From: Butyrivibrio sp.
Lineage (GTDB): Bacteria; Bacillota; Clostridia; Lachnospirales; Lachnospiraceae
Direction of reading: 5' to 3'
Assembly: GCA_015056495.1 (NCBI GenBank)
Contig: SVGC01000007.1
Coordinates: forward strand, 1 to 64,000
Length of the DNA: 64,000 nt
A model generated the notes under the pieces. The model did no database searches, had not been told where the DNA came from, and saw only the letters and a program-made list of their open reading frames with translations. The translations under genes and the position numbers were made by a program. Within the stretch, counting starts at the first letter, position 1; each line of letters begins with the position of its first letter. Below, in pieces: positions 18,161-28,182 of this stretch.

Positions 18161-19159
18161 TCAAGATAAATATCTTAACCTTTTTTCTAAGATATCAATA
18201 TAATTCTTGTATTCGCTATTTGTTTTAAAAAGATTCTCATTTATTATTTTCATTTCAGTACATTCTTTCTTAAGAGAATCCACCTGCAAGCTTAATTCCT
18301 GCCCTTTTGTTATTTCTTCATTCAATTTTTTATTATCCGTTTCCCAGCCTTGCTTAAGATTCTCTATGTACTTATTTTGTGCTCTGTTTTCCTCTGGCAA
18401 GTGCAATAATGCTTCTAACGTTATTGAATTTTTTTTATATCTACTATAATCAACCCATTCACCAAAAGTACTGTAGTAGTTTATATAAAAATTGTTCCAC
18501 GCATTCTCACTTTCTTCGCATATTCGCAAATGCCCCATCATCTTTTCCTTTGGAAAAAAGTCATTCATACCTAAAAAAGTCGTATAGCATGCGTTAATAA
18601 ATATATGATAATAAACTACATCAATGGGGATTGGAAAATCGAATACCCATTCATAATCTGTAAACACATAAGTATTATTAATTTTATAGATGTTTTTAGG
18701 AGTTGCTTCCCAATTAGTTATTTTTAGAGCAGGTGCACCTTCGAAAAACGACATATCACCAAAAACTTTTCTGCTTAGATCAGTTTCATGAAATAAGCAG
18801 ATATTATCTTCACTTACTCTTAGCAGTTGCTTATGTTCATCAATAAGCTCAATTAAAGCAGCTACATTTTGCCTTTTTATGCAATCACGATACTGATATG
18901 ATAGAGGCTCTGCATCCAAGTACTCCAGCTTAACTTCCTTTCGCTTTCTATCATAATCTATAATTTTGCTTAAAGAATATTGTCTGGAATAGAGATATCT
19001 AAGCGTATCAGCATTATCAACAATGTTTTCAATATGTCTTGCGCCTTCCTCGTACATAGCACTTTTAATCACATATCTTTTACCATTTTCTTCTATAATT
19101 TTTGTGATTATACTATTTGCTTTTTTTCTTTCCGACACTTTAACATATAGGACTTTCAT
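18161..19159 (-). CDS. Kinase-fold protein with C-terminal coiled coil (WbdD-kinase-like)
   Basis: A 332-residue soluble protein. The N-terminal 250 residues look like a protein-kinase/aminoglycoside-phosphotransferase fold: Lys32 in RYVIKSA as the ATP lysine, EATPKNI at 151-157 in the position of the catalytic loop, and TDYEW at 167-171 as the metal-binding Asp. In the loop, Glu151 stands where an Asp is usual, so activity is uncertain. Residues 255-332 are a charged coiled coil. The gene overlaps the upstream methyltransferase by four bases. Methyltransferase, kinase and coiled coil in that order is the layout of WbdD, which caps O9a-type chains and measures their length. The homology is my inference from layout and motifs. 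Confidence 0.55.
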   Translation of the reverse strand: MKVLYVKVSERKKANSIITKIIEENGKRYVIKSAMYEEGARHIENIVDNADTLRYLYSRQYSLSKIIDYDRKRKEVKLEYLDAEPLSYQYRDCIKRQNVAALIELIDEHKQLLRVSEDNICLFHETDLSRKVFGDMSFFEGAPALKITNWEATPKNIYKINNTYVFTDYEWVFDFPIPIDVVYYHIFINACYTTFLGMNDFFPKEKMMGHLRICEESENAWNNFYINYYSTFGEWVDYSRYKKNSITLEALLHLPEENRAQNKYIENLKQGWETDNKKLNEEITKGQELSLQVDSLKKECTEMKIINENLFKTNSEYKNYIDILEKRLRYLS

Positions 19160-20082
19160 TTTTTTACCGCCTCTACCAAAAAGGAGTTAAACAGCACTTT
19201 CATCTCATCTGTTCCTATCATACCCTCATAAGCCTTTTCCTCATCGAATATGACGACTCTATCACTATCATAATTTTCAAAAGCCCTTAGATTACTATCT
19301 TCATTAGGCATATATTCGTCGCTATATATTTCCGTAGGTAATTTATAATCGGGAAAAGGATAATAAAAGAATATGTCCTTATACCCAGCGTCAAATAGCA
19401 ATTTTGTTAGTTGCGATTTTGTAAATGTTCTTGCCGGAACGCTCCCCTGATAGTTTTCTACCCCAGAATAAAAGCTTCCCAGATGATCTTCAACACATCC
19501 AGCCAGATATTTAATTCCTAACTTATTTTCAATTGCTATGTATATGCGCCCACTTTTCTTCAACATAAGAAATAGTTTATTCAAAAAATCTTCATATGGT
19601 CTCTTTGAATGGATATATAAAGTTGCATATTCCAAAACACCATTCAAAATAATGACATCATACTCTTTTTCTATTTCAACGTTTTCAAAATTTGCTACAG
19701 TAATCGTGATATTCTCATATTCTCGGTTTCTATATGCATTAGCCATGCTCCTACGTTCAGAAAGTTCGATGCAATCGACATGTTTTGCTCTTTTAGCGAG
19801 AGCACCAGTTATCGCTCCCATTCCTGCACCAACCTCCAATACATATTCCTCCGAAGTTATGTTCATTGGCTCGACAATCATTTGACGGCGTTTTGACAGT
19901 TCATAAAGCACTGGCCATCTAGAATCTTTATTGAGTTCATTCACGTGCACATCATAGCTTGTGCTGCCCATAACTGTTGCTAATACTTTTTGTTCAACAT
20001 CATCGCCCTCATTATAAATTTCTTCATTTTCATCACTTAAGTTTATAATCTTTACACCGCCAATATATTTAATCTCTGCCAT
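19156..20082 (-). CDS. Class I SAM-dependent methyltransferase (polysaccharide cluster)
   Basis: A 308-residue protein with a Rossmann-type methyltransferase domain: motif I VLEVGAGMGAITG at 81-93, the acidic strand end CIELSERR near 107, and the motif IV-like DVIILNGVLEY. No membrane segment. It is translationally coupled (four-base overlap) to the kinase-like gene downstream, so the two probably work on the same substrate. In WbdD-type systems the methyl group is placed on a terminal phosphate and stops chain growth. An alternative is simple O-methylation of a sugar in the repeat unit. Confidence 0.8.
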   Translation of the reverse strand: MAEIKYIGGVKIINLSDENEEIYNEGDDVEQKVLATVMGSTSYDVHVNELNKDSRWPVLYELSKRRQMIVEPMNITSEEYVLEVGAGMGAITGALAKRAKHVDCIELSERRSMANAYRNREYENITITVANFENVEIEKEYDVIILNGVLEYATLYIHSKRPYEDFLNKLFLMLKKSGRIYIAIENKLGIKYLAGCVEDHLGSFYSGVENYQGSVPARTFTKSQLTKLLFDAGYKDIFFYYPFPDYKLPTEIYSDEYMPNEDSNLRAFENYDSDRVVIFDEEKAYEGMIGTDEMKVLFNSFLVEAVKK

Positions 20083-20122
20083 ATATAAACCAGCTCCAAA
20101 TTAATAAATAATTCGTCCTACA

Positions 20123-22081
20123 TTATGCTTCCTTTTTCTCAAATTTATGCCTAATTTTCCACTTAAGCATTTCATGATCAAACAAAATCCAGTATATTGT
20201 CCTTTTCCAAGTTGGTCCTGCTGGAGTACTATCTTTTTTTTGTGATTCTTGCTCTTCTGGTATTTTCTCTTTAACATAACCGCCCATATCATCGGATTGT
20301 ATTTGGCTAATTTTTATTAATTCCCTATCGAAATAGTCTGTTCCAAACTTTTCAAATATTTTTTTATTGTAGTGCCTTAAATAATATTCCAATTCAGCAT
20401 ATTCCAACCCAGCATAATAATCAGACATAATAATTGCAGGATAATAACCATTTTGTTGTACCACTAATGGATAAATTCGTTCGACTGCGTGTAAAATAGT
20501 TCCATCATACTTGTTTGGCTCCTTGGGAAAATCATCATAATCCCATTCCTGATCATAGAGAATCTTCATCGCCTGCGGCCTAAACCAAAAACAAGTGCCA
20601 TATGGAGCAATTACTTTTTTGTCCCTACTAATAGGAACAGTCAATTTCAATTTTTGATAAAGTTCTTGGGTGACTTCATAACTTTGTGTCCACTCATTTC
20701 CCAATCCACCAAAGAAATCAGCATGGACGGGATATGGATTCACTGCTATTCCAAGCCTTTTATTTTCATAGAATAAGCGAATCACATTATTGACATAGTC
20801 TTTTGAATAGACAATATTACCATAGCAAATATTGGCAAAGCCCTCCCCAATAGATGCAAAACTCATCTGTGGCGTTTTTTTATCATGTATAAAGCATGCA
20901 ATATCATAATTCATTATCACATCCTTTACTCCTACCAGAACACTGCTGACATCTCTACCCCTATTCTCGATTATTCTAATGTCAGTCCGACCTTTGAGAG
21001 ATTCTCTAAGAGCAAGCTTTTCTGCGACTTCGTCATATGTGGAGGAATTTACCACAGTAATATAAATATCCGCATCCTCTGGCATATACTCTGCATAATT
21101 CAACATAAGTTCAATCATGTCGCTATAATATATATGTATCACCATAACAGTGTGCACAGCGCCTCTATCAACAGCTTTGCTATCATGTGAACTTAGAACA
21201 TAATTCAGATTTAAATTTCTTACAAAATCCTCTTGATGTCCTGTCCTGAGAATGTTATCTACTATTAAGTTGACATCATACAAGTCATACTGTTTCAAGA
21301 AGGCAATAAACTCACTAGGCATATTACCCAATGAATTCCTTAGAACATTATCATAGTCATGAATGAACATTCTTCTTTTAAAAATTGGGCATTTTCTATT
21401 CTTGACAAGCTCAATTGTATTAAACATAATAGGATATGTATCGTGTTTTTTTATGTCATCTGTTTTTACATATGAATCCCAAGTAAATCCCATGTCTGCA
21501 AATGTCTTAGTAAATATGGCCTCATGTTTTCCCACTGCTTCGTCATAACTATTTATTGGCGGCAATTCACTCCAATATCTTATAAAGGCATTATCAGAAA
21601 ACATTGTTTTCCTTATAGCAATAAAGTGTAATTGTAAGTGATCTGGTAAATATCCATATTTAATACACCCAAAAGGATCCCATGGCACACCATAGTATTT
21701 AGTAATTCCCCAAAAATCCAAATCTTGAGAATCCATTTCTTCAAACATATCGTCAAAAGAATTAACTGGTCCCATTATAGTAAAATTGAACATGATCATT
21801 TCATCATATTCCATGAGGTTTTCCCATCCAATATACTCAAGGCCTGTTTTATATGCCCAGGAATCATAGCCAACATTTTCCCTTACAATGATTTCATTTG
21901 TCAGTACACTTAGTTTTTTTCTACCCGATGGCCCAAGGATTCCATTTACAACCACTATGAGTCTTGTAAAATTACTCTTTAACGAATTAAGTAAAACGAT
22001 AATATAATCATCAATAATTCCTTCTTTATCATAAACAAAGAAAATACCAACTCTCTTAGCGTTTGAATGATCAATAGTCAT
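20123..22081 (-). CDS. RgpF-type rhamnan synthesis glycosyltransferase, copy 1
   Basis: A 652-residue soluble protein of the rhamnan synthesis F family. The family's features are visible in its second half: YITVVN, IIENRGRDVSSVLVG, CFIHDKKTP, and APYGTCFWFRPQAM. The first half (IGIFFVYDKEG-like start, GYDSWAYKTG, FNFTIMGPVNSF) resembles a second GT-like unit. RgpF proteins act on the cytoplasmic face in rhamnose-glucose polysaccharide or related wall-glycan synthesis. The downstream copy of the ABC exporter fits export of the product. It is a paralogue of the preceding gene, from which it is separated by about 30 bases. Confidence 0.85.
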   Translation of the reverse strand: MTIDHSNAKRVGIFFVYDKEGIIDDYIIVLLNSLKSNFTRLIVVVNGILGPSGRKKLSVLTNEIIVRENVGYDSWAYKTGLEYIGWENLMEYDEMIMFNFTIMGPVNSFDDMFEEMDSQDLDFWGITKYYGVPWDPFGCIKYGYLPDHLQLHFIAIRKTMFSDNAFIRYWSELPPINSYDEAVGKHEAIFTKTFADMGFTWDSYVKTDDIKKHDTYPIMFNTIELVKNRKCPIFKRRMFIHDYDNVLRNSLGNMPSEFIAFLKQYDLYDVNLIVDNILRTGHQEDFVRNLNLNYVLSSHDSKAVDRGAVHTVMVIHIYYSDMIELMLNYAEYMPEDADIYITVVNSSTYDEVAEKLALRESLKGRTDIRIIENRGRDVSSVLVGVKDVIMNYDIACFIHDKKTPQMSFASIGEGFANICYGNIVYSKDYVNNVIRLFYENKRLGIAVNPYPVHADFFGGLGNEWTQSYEVTQELYQKLKLTVPISRDKKVIAPYGTCFWFRPQAMKILYDQEWDYDDFPKEPNKYDGTILHAVERIYPLVVQQNGYYPAIIMSDYYAGLEYAELEYYLRHYNKKIFEKFGTDYFDRELIKISQIQSDDMGGYVKEKIPEEQESQKKDSTPAGPTWKRTIYWILFDHEMLKWKIRHKFEKKEA

Positions 22082-22114
22082 TATGCTTATAAGCTCCTCT
22101 TTTTAATTGTAGTA

Positions 22115-24058
22115 TTACTGATATCGTTTATCTCTGTTACTGTCATATTCCTCATGAGGTCCAAATAGTTTGCGCTTTATATTTATAACTCTGTTAAATG
22201 AACCCGAAGTCATATTGTCATGTAGCCAATCTTTTATAATATAATCGATGCTTTTGATATGTTCTCGGGAAATATTTCTACTCTTCTCATGCTTGATATA
22301 CTCGTCTGACATAAACAACATGCTTCTAAAATTATTGATTTCAAATAATCTAAATAATCTCTTATTATATTCATCTAGGTAATAATCAAGTTTTTGATAT
22401 TCTACTCCGGCGAAAAGTTTACTCATAATAAATCCCATATAATATCCTGCATCCTGAACTACATATGGGTATATTCTTTCAACAGCATGAAGTATCGTTC
22501 CATCTATTTTGTTGGGTTCCGATGGAAAGTCAGCATATTCCCAATCTCTTTCAAATAGCTTCTTCAACGCCTGCGGCCTAAACCAAAAACACGTCCCATA
22601 TGGTGCCATGGCCCTCTTATCTAGCGCCATTGGAACATGCAATCCAAGTTCATGACTTAGTTGAAGCGTATTCTCAAAGTTTGGTCCCCATTCATTTCCA
22701 GACAATATGAACAAGACTCCAAAAGAAGGAAATGGCGGAATAAGCAGCCCCAATCTTTGGTTTCGTTCAAATAATGCAATGACATTTTTTACATAATCTT
22801 TCGTAGGAATAAGATTTTCATAACAAATCTTACCGAAATCTTCACCAACACACATTTTATTTATTTGTGGAGTTCTCTTATCATGAATAAAAAGAACCAG
22901 ATCGTATTTATGAACTACATCTTTTACTCCTATGAGAAGACTGCTGATATCGCGTCCCCTGTTCTGAATTATTCTTATGTCTGTTCTTTGTCTAAGTGAA
23001 GAAATACGCTTTAAGAGAAATAACACTTTATCATGCATAACGCGATTAACAACCGTAATATATATATCCGAATCTTCTGGCATGTTTTCAGCATATTTCA
23101 ACATCCCTTCTATCATATCTTCATAATATAAGTGCATAATCAAAGCGACATTGCCTATTTTGGGGGATGTTGAATTCTCTTTTCTTTCAGTTTCGCATTG
23201 CTCATCCACAACGTATGTCAAGCTGAGATTTCTTACAATTTCTTCTTGATGTTCTGTTCTTAATATCGTCTCCCAAATTATATCTACATCATATCTTTCA
23301 CTTTCTTTCAGATAGTCAAAAAACCTGCGGCTTCTGTAGCCTGCTGAATTATCCAGAATCTCTGAGTAATCCCAAGAGAACATCTTTTTATAGAACACTG
23401 GGCATCTTCTATTGCATACTAGTTCATAAGTGTCAAATAGGAGCGGATTGGGTGAATTATTTTGTATATCATCAGTACTAACATATGTCTCAAATACAAA
23501 TTCACATTCTTTTATATAATTATAAAAATCTTCTGAATAATCCTCGCATTTATCAAAGTTCCTTTTCCAATATGCTTTGAATGCATCATCTATAAGCATT
23601 CTTTTATTTATATTCAAAAAATAGCCTTGTATGTATTCAGTCTTTATATCATTGTCTGGACTTTCTGCGTATGCTTTAGTTATTCCCCAAGCATCCACAT
23701 CCTTTTGTTCCATTTCTTCAAACATATCGCCAAAGGAGTTTACCGGTCCCATAATTGATGAATCTATAAGTGTTAGCTCATCAAACTGTTCTATTTCAAC
23801 ATATTGTATTTTTTCTATTGCTTTCTTGTATAAATAAAAACTACACGACTTAAAATCAGGAACAGTCACTATGTCGTCACAGAAATGCAATAATTTTTTT
23901 CTGTTAGACTGTTCCATTTCTTGCACTGTAACTACATACAACTCTGTCATACATTGCCTAATGGCTTTTAAGAAAACACAATTATAATTGTCTATAATTC
24001 CATTTTCGTCTAATATGACATAAATCCCTATCCGCTTTTTTTCAAATATTTCATACAC
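22115..24058 (-). CDS. RgpF-type rhamnan synthesis glycosyltransferase, copy 2
   Basis: A 647-residue paralogue of the neighbouring RgpF-type gene, sharing IIQNRGRDISSLLIG, LFIHDKRTPQ, APYGTCFWFRPQAL and PNKIDGTILHAVERIYP. Two such enzymes in tandem suggest that they add successive or different sugars of one repeat unit. Its stop lies about 30 bases before the next gene, and its start is three bases after the upstream HAD gene, as in a single operon. The particular sugar transferred is unknown. Confidence 0.85.
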   Translation of the reverse strand: MYEIFEKKRIGIYVILDENGIIDNYNCVFLKAIRQCMTELYVVTVQEMEQSNRKKLLHFCDDIVTVPDFKSCSFYLYKKAIEKIQYVEIEQFDELTLIDSSIMGPVNSFGDMFEEMEQKDVDAWGITKAYAESPDNDIKTEYIQGYFLNINKRMLIDDAFKAYWKRNFDKCEDYSEDFYNYIKECEFVFETYVSTDDIQNNSPNPLLFDTYELVCNRRCPVFYKKMFSWDYSEILDNSAGYRSRRFFDYLKESERYDVDIIWETILRTEHQEEIVRNLSLTYVVDEQCETERKENSTSPKIGNVALIMHLYYEDMIEGMLKYAENMPEDSDIYITVVNRVMHDKVLFLLKRISSLRQRTDIRIIQNRGRDISSLLIGVKDVVHKYDLVLFIHDKRTPQINKMCVGEDFGKICYENLIPTKDYVKNVIALFERNQRLGLLIPPFPSFGVLFILSGNEWGPNFENTLQLSHELGLHVPMALDKRAMAPYGTCFWFRPQALKKLFERDWEYADFPSEPNKIDGTILHAVERIYPYVVQDAGYYMGFIMSKLFAGVEYQKLDYYLDEYNKRLFRLFEINNFRSMLFMSDEYIKHEKSRNISREHIKSIDYIIKDWLHDNMTSGSFNRVINIKRKLFGPHEEYDSNRDKRYQ

Positions 24059-24060
24059 GT

Positions 24061-24744
24061 CTATTGCTTCCTCTTTACGTAAAACATTTGTCCATCAATA
24101 AAATGAATAAAATCCATTCCAAGGTCTGCGGCCTTCCCATCGCTTTGAAGATTGTCGCCTATATGAAGTATTTCATCCGCCTTTAGTTTATTATCAGAAA
24201 TCATGTATTTAAACAATCTCCCAGTTGCTTTGGTGCGCATATGCTCTGCTGAAACATATAGCTTTTCTATTCCTACATATCCCTTTTTTTCCAGTAAGTT
24301 TGCCAAGTAATCTTTAGGAAGATACATATCTGAGCAAATAGCCACGTTATTGTTTGCGTATGCGTATTCATATATCTTTTTTATACATTCATTAGCATAA
24401 GTATATTTTTCTTCAGCCTTCAGTTCTTCTTCCCATATGCCAACATAATCATCATCGATTTCTTCATATATTTGATTAAACGTTATTTCTTCAGATGCAC
24501 TATGAACCGTTCTGGCTTTTCTTTCTGCTTGAATTCGTGCATTAGCAAAGCCTTTTTGTCCAATGGCTTCCTCTACCTTATTAAAAATATCTGTTGGCTT
24601 TTTTACCTTTCTGAATATCATTGTGTCAAAGATATCAAAAGAAACCAACCTGTACATACTTACCATAGCAACTACATCATCTATATTTATTCTTTTATGA
24701 TTATCTTTATTTAATGCGTTATATATGACTTTATTAGAAACCAT
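24061..24744 (-). CDS. HAD-superfamily hydrolase
   Basis: A 227-residue HAD-like protein. The motif I Asp pair is intact in VSFDIFDTMIF, followed by a cap region, a motif III-type lysine region, and motif IV LHIGDNLQSDGKAA near the end. Family members of this group are common beside RgpF-type genes in wall-glycan clusters, but their substrates are undefined. Its start overlaps the stop of the upstream 607-residue gene by 11 bases. It may dephosphorylate a sugar phosphate or a lipid-linked intermediate. Confidence 0.75.
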   Translation of the reverse strand: MVSNKVIYNALNKDNHKRINIDDVVAMVSMYRLVSFDIFDTMIFRKVKKPTDIFNKVEEAIGQKGFANARIQAERKARTVHSASEEITFNQIYEEIDDDYVGIWEEELKAEEKYTYANECIKKIYEYAYANNNVAICSDMYLPKDYLANLLEKKGYVGIEKLYVSAEHMRTKATGRLFKYMISDNKLKADEILHIGDNLQSDGKAADLGMDFIHFIDGQMFYVKRKQ

Positions 24745-26557
24745 TCATCGCTCCCGGAAGTTCCTTATACATGTCACGTAATAATTTCTTAAGCTTTTTA
24801 TTTCTCATAGCACTATCAAGGGGAGTATAGGCATCTTTTGCAGTAACAGTTAATCCATATTTTTGAATCATCGGAACAAACTCATCACAAAAATCTATAA
24901 TGCCTTGATGTACTTGCCTTATTATTTGAATGTTTTCATTTTTCCTTCCATATATAAATCCAATAGTTCCATCTTCTTTTTCCGAATATCTAAGAAGCGT
25001 ATCTGCTTCAGATGAGAATAATGCTTCTATACACAAAACCTCATCCTCGTCCCATGGAATATTGCTATACTGGCTACAATTTCTACTATTGGTATCCTCA
25101 AACGCAAAAGCCTTAATGTTTCTTTGCCGTATATGATCCTGTGTAGCTGGGTTATCACTTGCCCCTATAAGAACCCCTATTGCTTTGCCATCCCATTTTA
25201 GCTGTTCTTCCAGTAATTTCTTTATGTATAAGAATGATTTTCCACGCCAGCCAATATCTACTACCGCTATTTTTTTAGCTGTTCCAATCATTTCTCTTAT
25301 GTACTTACATCCTGCGCTAGTACTATCAGCAAAAGTTCTAGCAATCTCTTCTTTATGCTCTAGTATTATATCTGTTAAATCTTTTATATTGCTATCATCG
25401 AGGTTCTCATTAGCTTTTATTCCATTTTGGCTGAGATATTTTTCAACACATTCAATACCACATTCTTTCAAAATCCTGCCTATGGTGTTGTCGGATTTCT
25501 TTCGCCACATCCTTGTTCGAATGTTCTCGTTAATATATTCCATTGGATTGGTATTAAACAACATTTCCACAGCCGAAAATCTAGATGTTATAAGGTATGA
25601 ATTGTCAAACTCTTCAAAGAATTTGTTGTATACTTTTTGGATAATACAGCAATCTCTCGCTACAAATATTATTTTGTCTATGTCGTCTTCCTTTGCTAAT
25701 CTATTAAGATATTGACAATAGCCTGCGGTAAGGATGCCACCACATAAATAGCCATACTCATAGAACATGGCATATTCTTTATTGGAACCATGAAGGTGAA
25801 GATTTACGATGTTATCATATATATCCGTAACTATATTATTTTTTATCCACGGTCTATATGGTTTCCCCAACTCATATACAGATTTATAACTATCATCTGC
25901 ATATGTTGTTATATATAGTGAATTATCTTTAGGAATACTCCCTATTCCAATCAACTTTGCTGAATAATTAAAGCGTTTTAGGGCTTCCCTTGTTACGATT
26001 TTGCTAATGTTTTCAATATTATCTACAATAAATACTGTTTTCTTTTGTGATATTGCTTCATTGTATATGACATGCATAAACTCATTATCAATTACAAGTT
26101 CACTTCGAAGCCTTTGAATCGTTTTAAATGCTTCATCAGTTATCTGCTGTTTATTTAGCATGCACGCTTGCAGTCCAGTACAAGCCGTCACGACTTCCGA
26201 ATATGCATATAGCTCTGAATCAGTTACCAAAGGTTGAATAAGAACATTCCATGCGTCAAATACAATAACATCTGCTTTTGATATTTTAGACATCCATTCT
26301 GCTTCTGATATCTTTTGATTACACTGCGATTCTGGAAATACTAGGTTCTCGCGTAGTTTTTCAGGTCTATTTTTTCTATTGCCGTTAAAAAGCTTATTAT
26401 TCAAATAAATCCCAAATACGAGTTTTCCGCGGCCTAAAACACTTTCAGGTCGGCCTTTTATTCTGTATTGCCTTTGGATTTCCTCCAATATTGCTGGGTC
26501 ATTTTGTATGAAGTTTTGATTTATAAAAGTTCTAAGTTTGATGATATTTATCCTCAT
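24734..26557 (-). CDS. Large HAD-like protein of wall-glycan clusters
   Basis: A 607-residue soluble protein and the most upstream intact gene of the polysaccharide cluster. A HAD-like motif I is recognisable as VIVFDAWNVL, but the second Asp of the usual DxD is Asn, so phosphatase activity is unlikely. Further on, IIFVARDCCIIQKVY and VVDIGWRGKSFLYIKKLL are features of a multi-domain family often found beside RgpF genes. Function unknown; it may be a catalytically altered HAD or scaffold. A transposase remnant lies just upstream in the opposite direction, so the original promoter region of the cluster may have been displaced. Confidence 0.65.
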   Translation of the reverse strand: MRINIIKLRTFINQNFIQNDPAILEEIQRQYRIKGRPESVLGRGKLVFGIYLNNKLFNGNRKNRPEKLRENLVFPESQCNQKISEAEWMSKISKADVIVFDAWNVLIQPLVTDSELYAYSEVVTACTGLQACMLNKQQITDEAFKTIQRLRSELVIDNEFMHVIYNEAISQKKTVFIVDNIENISKIVTREALKRFNYSAKLIGIGSIPKDNSLYITTYADDSYKSVYELGKPYRPWIKNNIVTDIYDNIVNLHLHGSNKEYAMFYEYGYLCGGILTAGYCQYLNRLAKEDDIDKIIFVARDCCIIQKVYNKFFEEFDNSYLITSRFSAVEMLFNTNPMEYINENIRTRMWRKKSDNTIGRILKECGIECVEKYLSQNGIKANENLDDSNIKDLTDIILEHKEEIARTFADSTSAGCKYIREMIGTAKKIAVVDIGWRGKSFLYIKKLLEEQLKWDGKAIGVLIGASDNPATQDHIRQRNIKAFAFEDTNSRNCSQYSNIPWDEDEVLCIEALFSSEADTLLRYSEKEDGTIGFIYGRKNENIQIIRQVHQGIIDFCDEFVPMIQKYGLTVTAKDAYTPLDSAMRNKKLKKLLRDMYKELPGAMNGF

Positions 26558-26631
26558 TGTTTACCAATTTGTGAACTACTTTAAGAAAGCAACTTGTTTA
26601 GCATAACGTAATTATTTTTAAACGTTGATAG

Positions 26632-27471
26632 CATGATTCAGTCAGAAACAGATATCGGAAGCTTTGTAATTGCAAGTACAGAAACTGTTCCTGCAATCGC
26701 TAGTATTCCCAACCAGGTACTGACTGTGACTATGATTCTTCAAGGCACTTGTTCTACTATGGATATGATATGTACATGTTCACAGCCGCGGATTCTGAAA
26801 ATGACCTCCCAGTATTTCCTATTCTTAACAGAGCATCTATGCACGATTCCTTTGGTTTATGCTATACCTACCATGCTATGAAAGCGTTTCTCAAAGAAGC
26901 AAATGTCATAGAAGCTCTACTTGATTCAGCACACGATGTTATGGCTATATACAAGTTTAGTCAGGAAAACTCCATTGCCGCAATCATCGACTTCAATGAA
27001 CGAGGAGGTCTGAATTTCAAGTACCGGAATACCTACACCATTGGCAAAGATGGCATTCCTGTTTGCCAAGCCGGACTAAAAATGATCCGTGATGGCTACG
27101 AAAAATCAAAGATGCGATACAAGTTCAGATGCCCTAACTGCTATCATTGTGACGGCATACACTGTGATTATAAGTGTTCCGACTCTGACTATGGACTTGT
27201 AGTCCATGTCCCCACAAAGGAAAATCCTCGTATATTTACTGTTCCGGCAAGAGATTCAAAAGAATGGAAGTTAGAATACAACAAGCGTACTTCTTCAGAA
27301 AGATGCAATAAGCGAGAAAGGATTGAGTACCAATTAGAAAACGGCAGGCACCAATCTACAAAGATGTGGTACTGCCGCCTCTATTGCATCATGATGTGCC
27401 AACATCTTGATGCTTGGGGCAAAGTTCAATCCGATAACCCTATCAAAGATATATTCGCTCAAGCCGCCTGA
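26632..27471 (+). pseudogene. DDE transposase remnant
   Basis: One reading frame shows transposase features over the whole stretch: a cysteine-rich segment (LCNCKYRNCSC), then YSQPGTDCDYDSSRH, YYGYDMYMFTAADSENDLPVF, a second Cys cluster FRCPNCYHCDG and the C-terminal ERCNKRERI block. It is interrupted by an in-frame TAG at 26701-26703, and TGA-TAG stops stand just before 26632, so both the start and continuity are lost. The N-terminal half of a typical transposase is missing. No terminal inverted repeats could be assigned. It resembles IS1182- or IS4-type elements of clostridia, but the exact family is uncertain. Confidence 0.75.
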
Positions 27472-27697
27472 TGTTTAGTTGATCAACTGATAATATTCTA
27501 CCACACTGATCAAAAAAGTCATTTAAAACAGGTGCTGTGTTAAAGTACGCCTTTTTTAGGGCATATATCACAGAATCATCGCTTTCATCTTTCTTTTGGG
27601 GATAGTATTTACTTTACAATGTTCATTAGGGGCGAATCCCCTCTATTTATGGTCTAAATGCCCTTCAATTCCGAAAGGCTATCTTATTTTTATACAA

Positions 27698-27771
27698 AAA
27701 GCACTATCAAAATAACACGTCTATAGCATGTTCTTCGGATGCTATAATACGTATCATTTTGATAGTGCTTT
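27698..27771. repeat. 74-nt interrupted palindrome
   Basis: Outer arms AAAGCACTATCAAAAT and ATTTTGATAGTGCTTT pair perfectly over 16 bases. Inside them ACGT pairs with ACGT, and TATAGCAT pairs with ATGCTATA around a nine-base loop. The result is a three-part extended hairpin. There is no T-run, so it is not a simple terminator. It could be a MITE-like insertion or the end of a decayed element. Confidence 0.7.
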
Positions 27772-27997
27772 ATATTATGAAGTAATACCCCTTTTAGCTA
27801 CGTTAATACTGTCGAATATCATCATATGCCCCTCAACATTACAATTTTACTCTGTTGCATTAAATAACTGTCTCGATATGTACTGTATAAGTGTGTTGCA
27901 CTTAGTGATATTAATTGTAGCACTTTTATTTAAATAATACAAATGGTATCTCGTTTATAGAATGATGTTTTTTTATTACCGTTTTTGATCATATAAA

Positions 27998-28026
27998 AAG
28001 AGCGTATCGTCAAAAGATACGCCCTT
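27998..28026 (-). terminator. Rho-independent terminator (minus strand)
   Basis: AAGAGCGTATC and GATACGCCCTT form an 11-position stem with one mismatch and a GTCAAAA loop. On the minus strand it is followed by a T-run, fitting the end of a transcript coming through the nuclease fragment. Confidence 0.7.
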
Positions 28027-28182
28027 AGAATATGAAAGTGAAATAATGTTAGCATCGGGTGATACTGGCCAAATATCATCGGAATGAAATAACCATGCGT
28101 TACATTGGTTTTGGTTGCGTCTTGTGTGACAAGGGCAGCCATTGCTGCCTTGGGTGCCAGCTTACATAGAATAATGATGCTG

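Larger units (their letters stand above)
27472..28182. other. Intergenic decay region without a supported gene
   Basis: About 710 bases between the transposase remnant and the nuclease fragment. I find no open frame with a ribosome site or recognisable product. It holds a long interrupted palindrome (27698-27771) and a terminator hairpin (27998-28026). Confidence 0.5.

Noticed and set aside
26633..26881. Separate small gene or frameshifted N-terminus before the transposase fragment
   Set aside because: The transposase-like Cys-rich segment reads in the same frame as the main fragment, interrupted by an in-frame TAG, so no second gene or frameshift is needed.
27930..28142. Minus-strand 70-residue protein
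   Set aside because: It runs straight through the terminator hairpin at 27998-28026 and shows no protein-like features.
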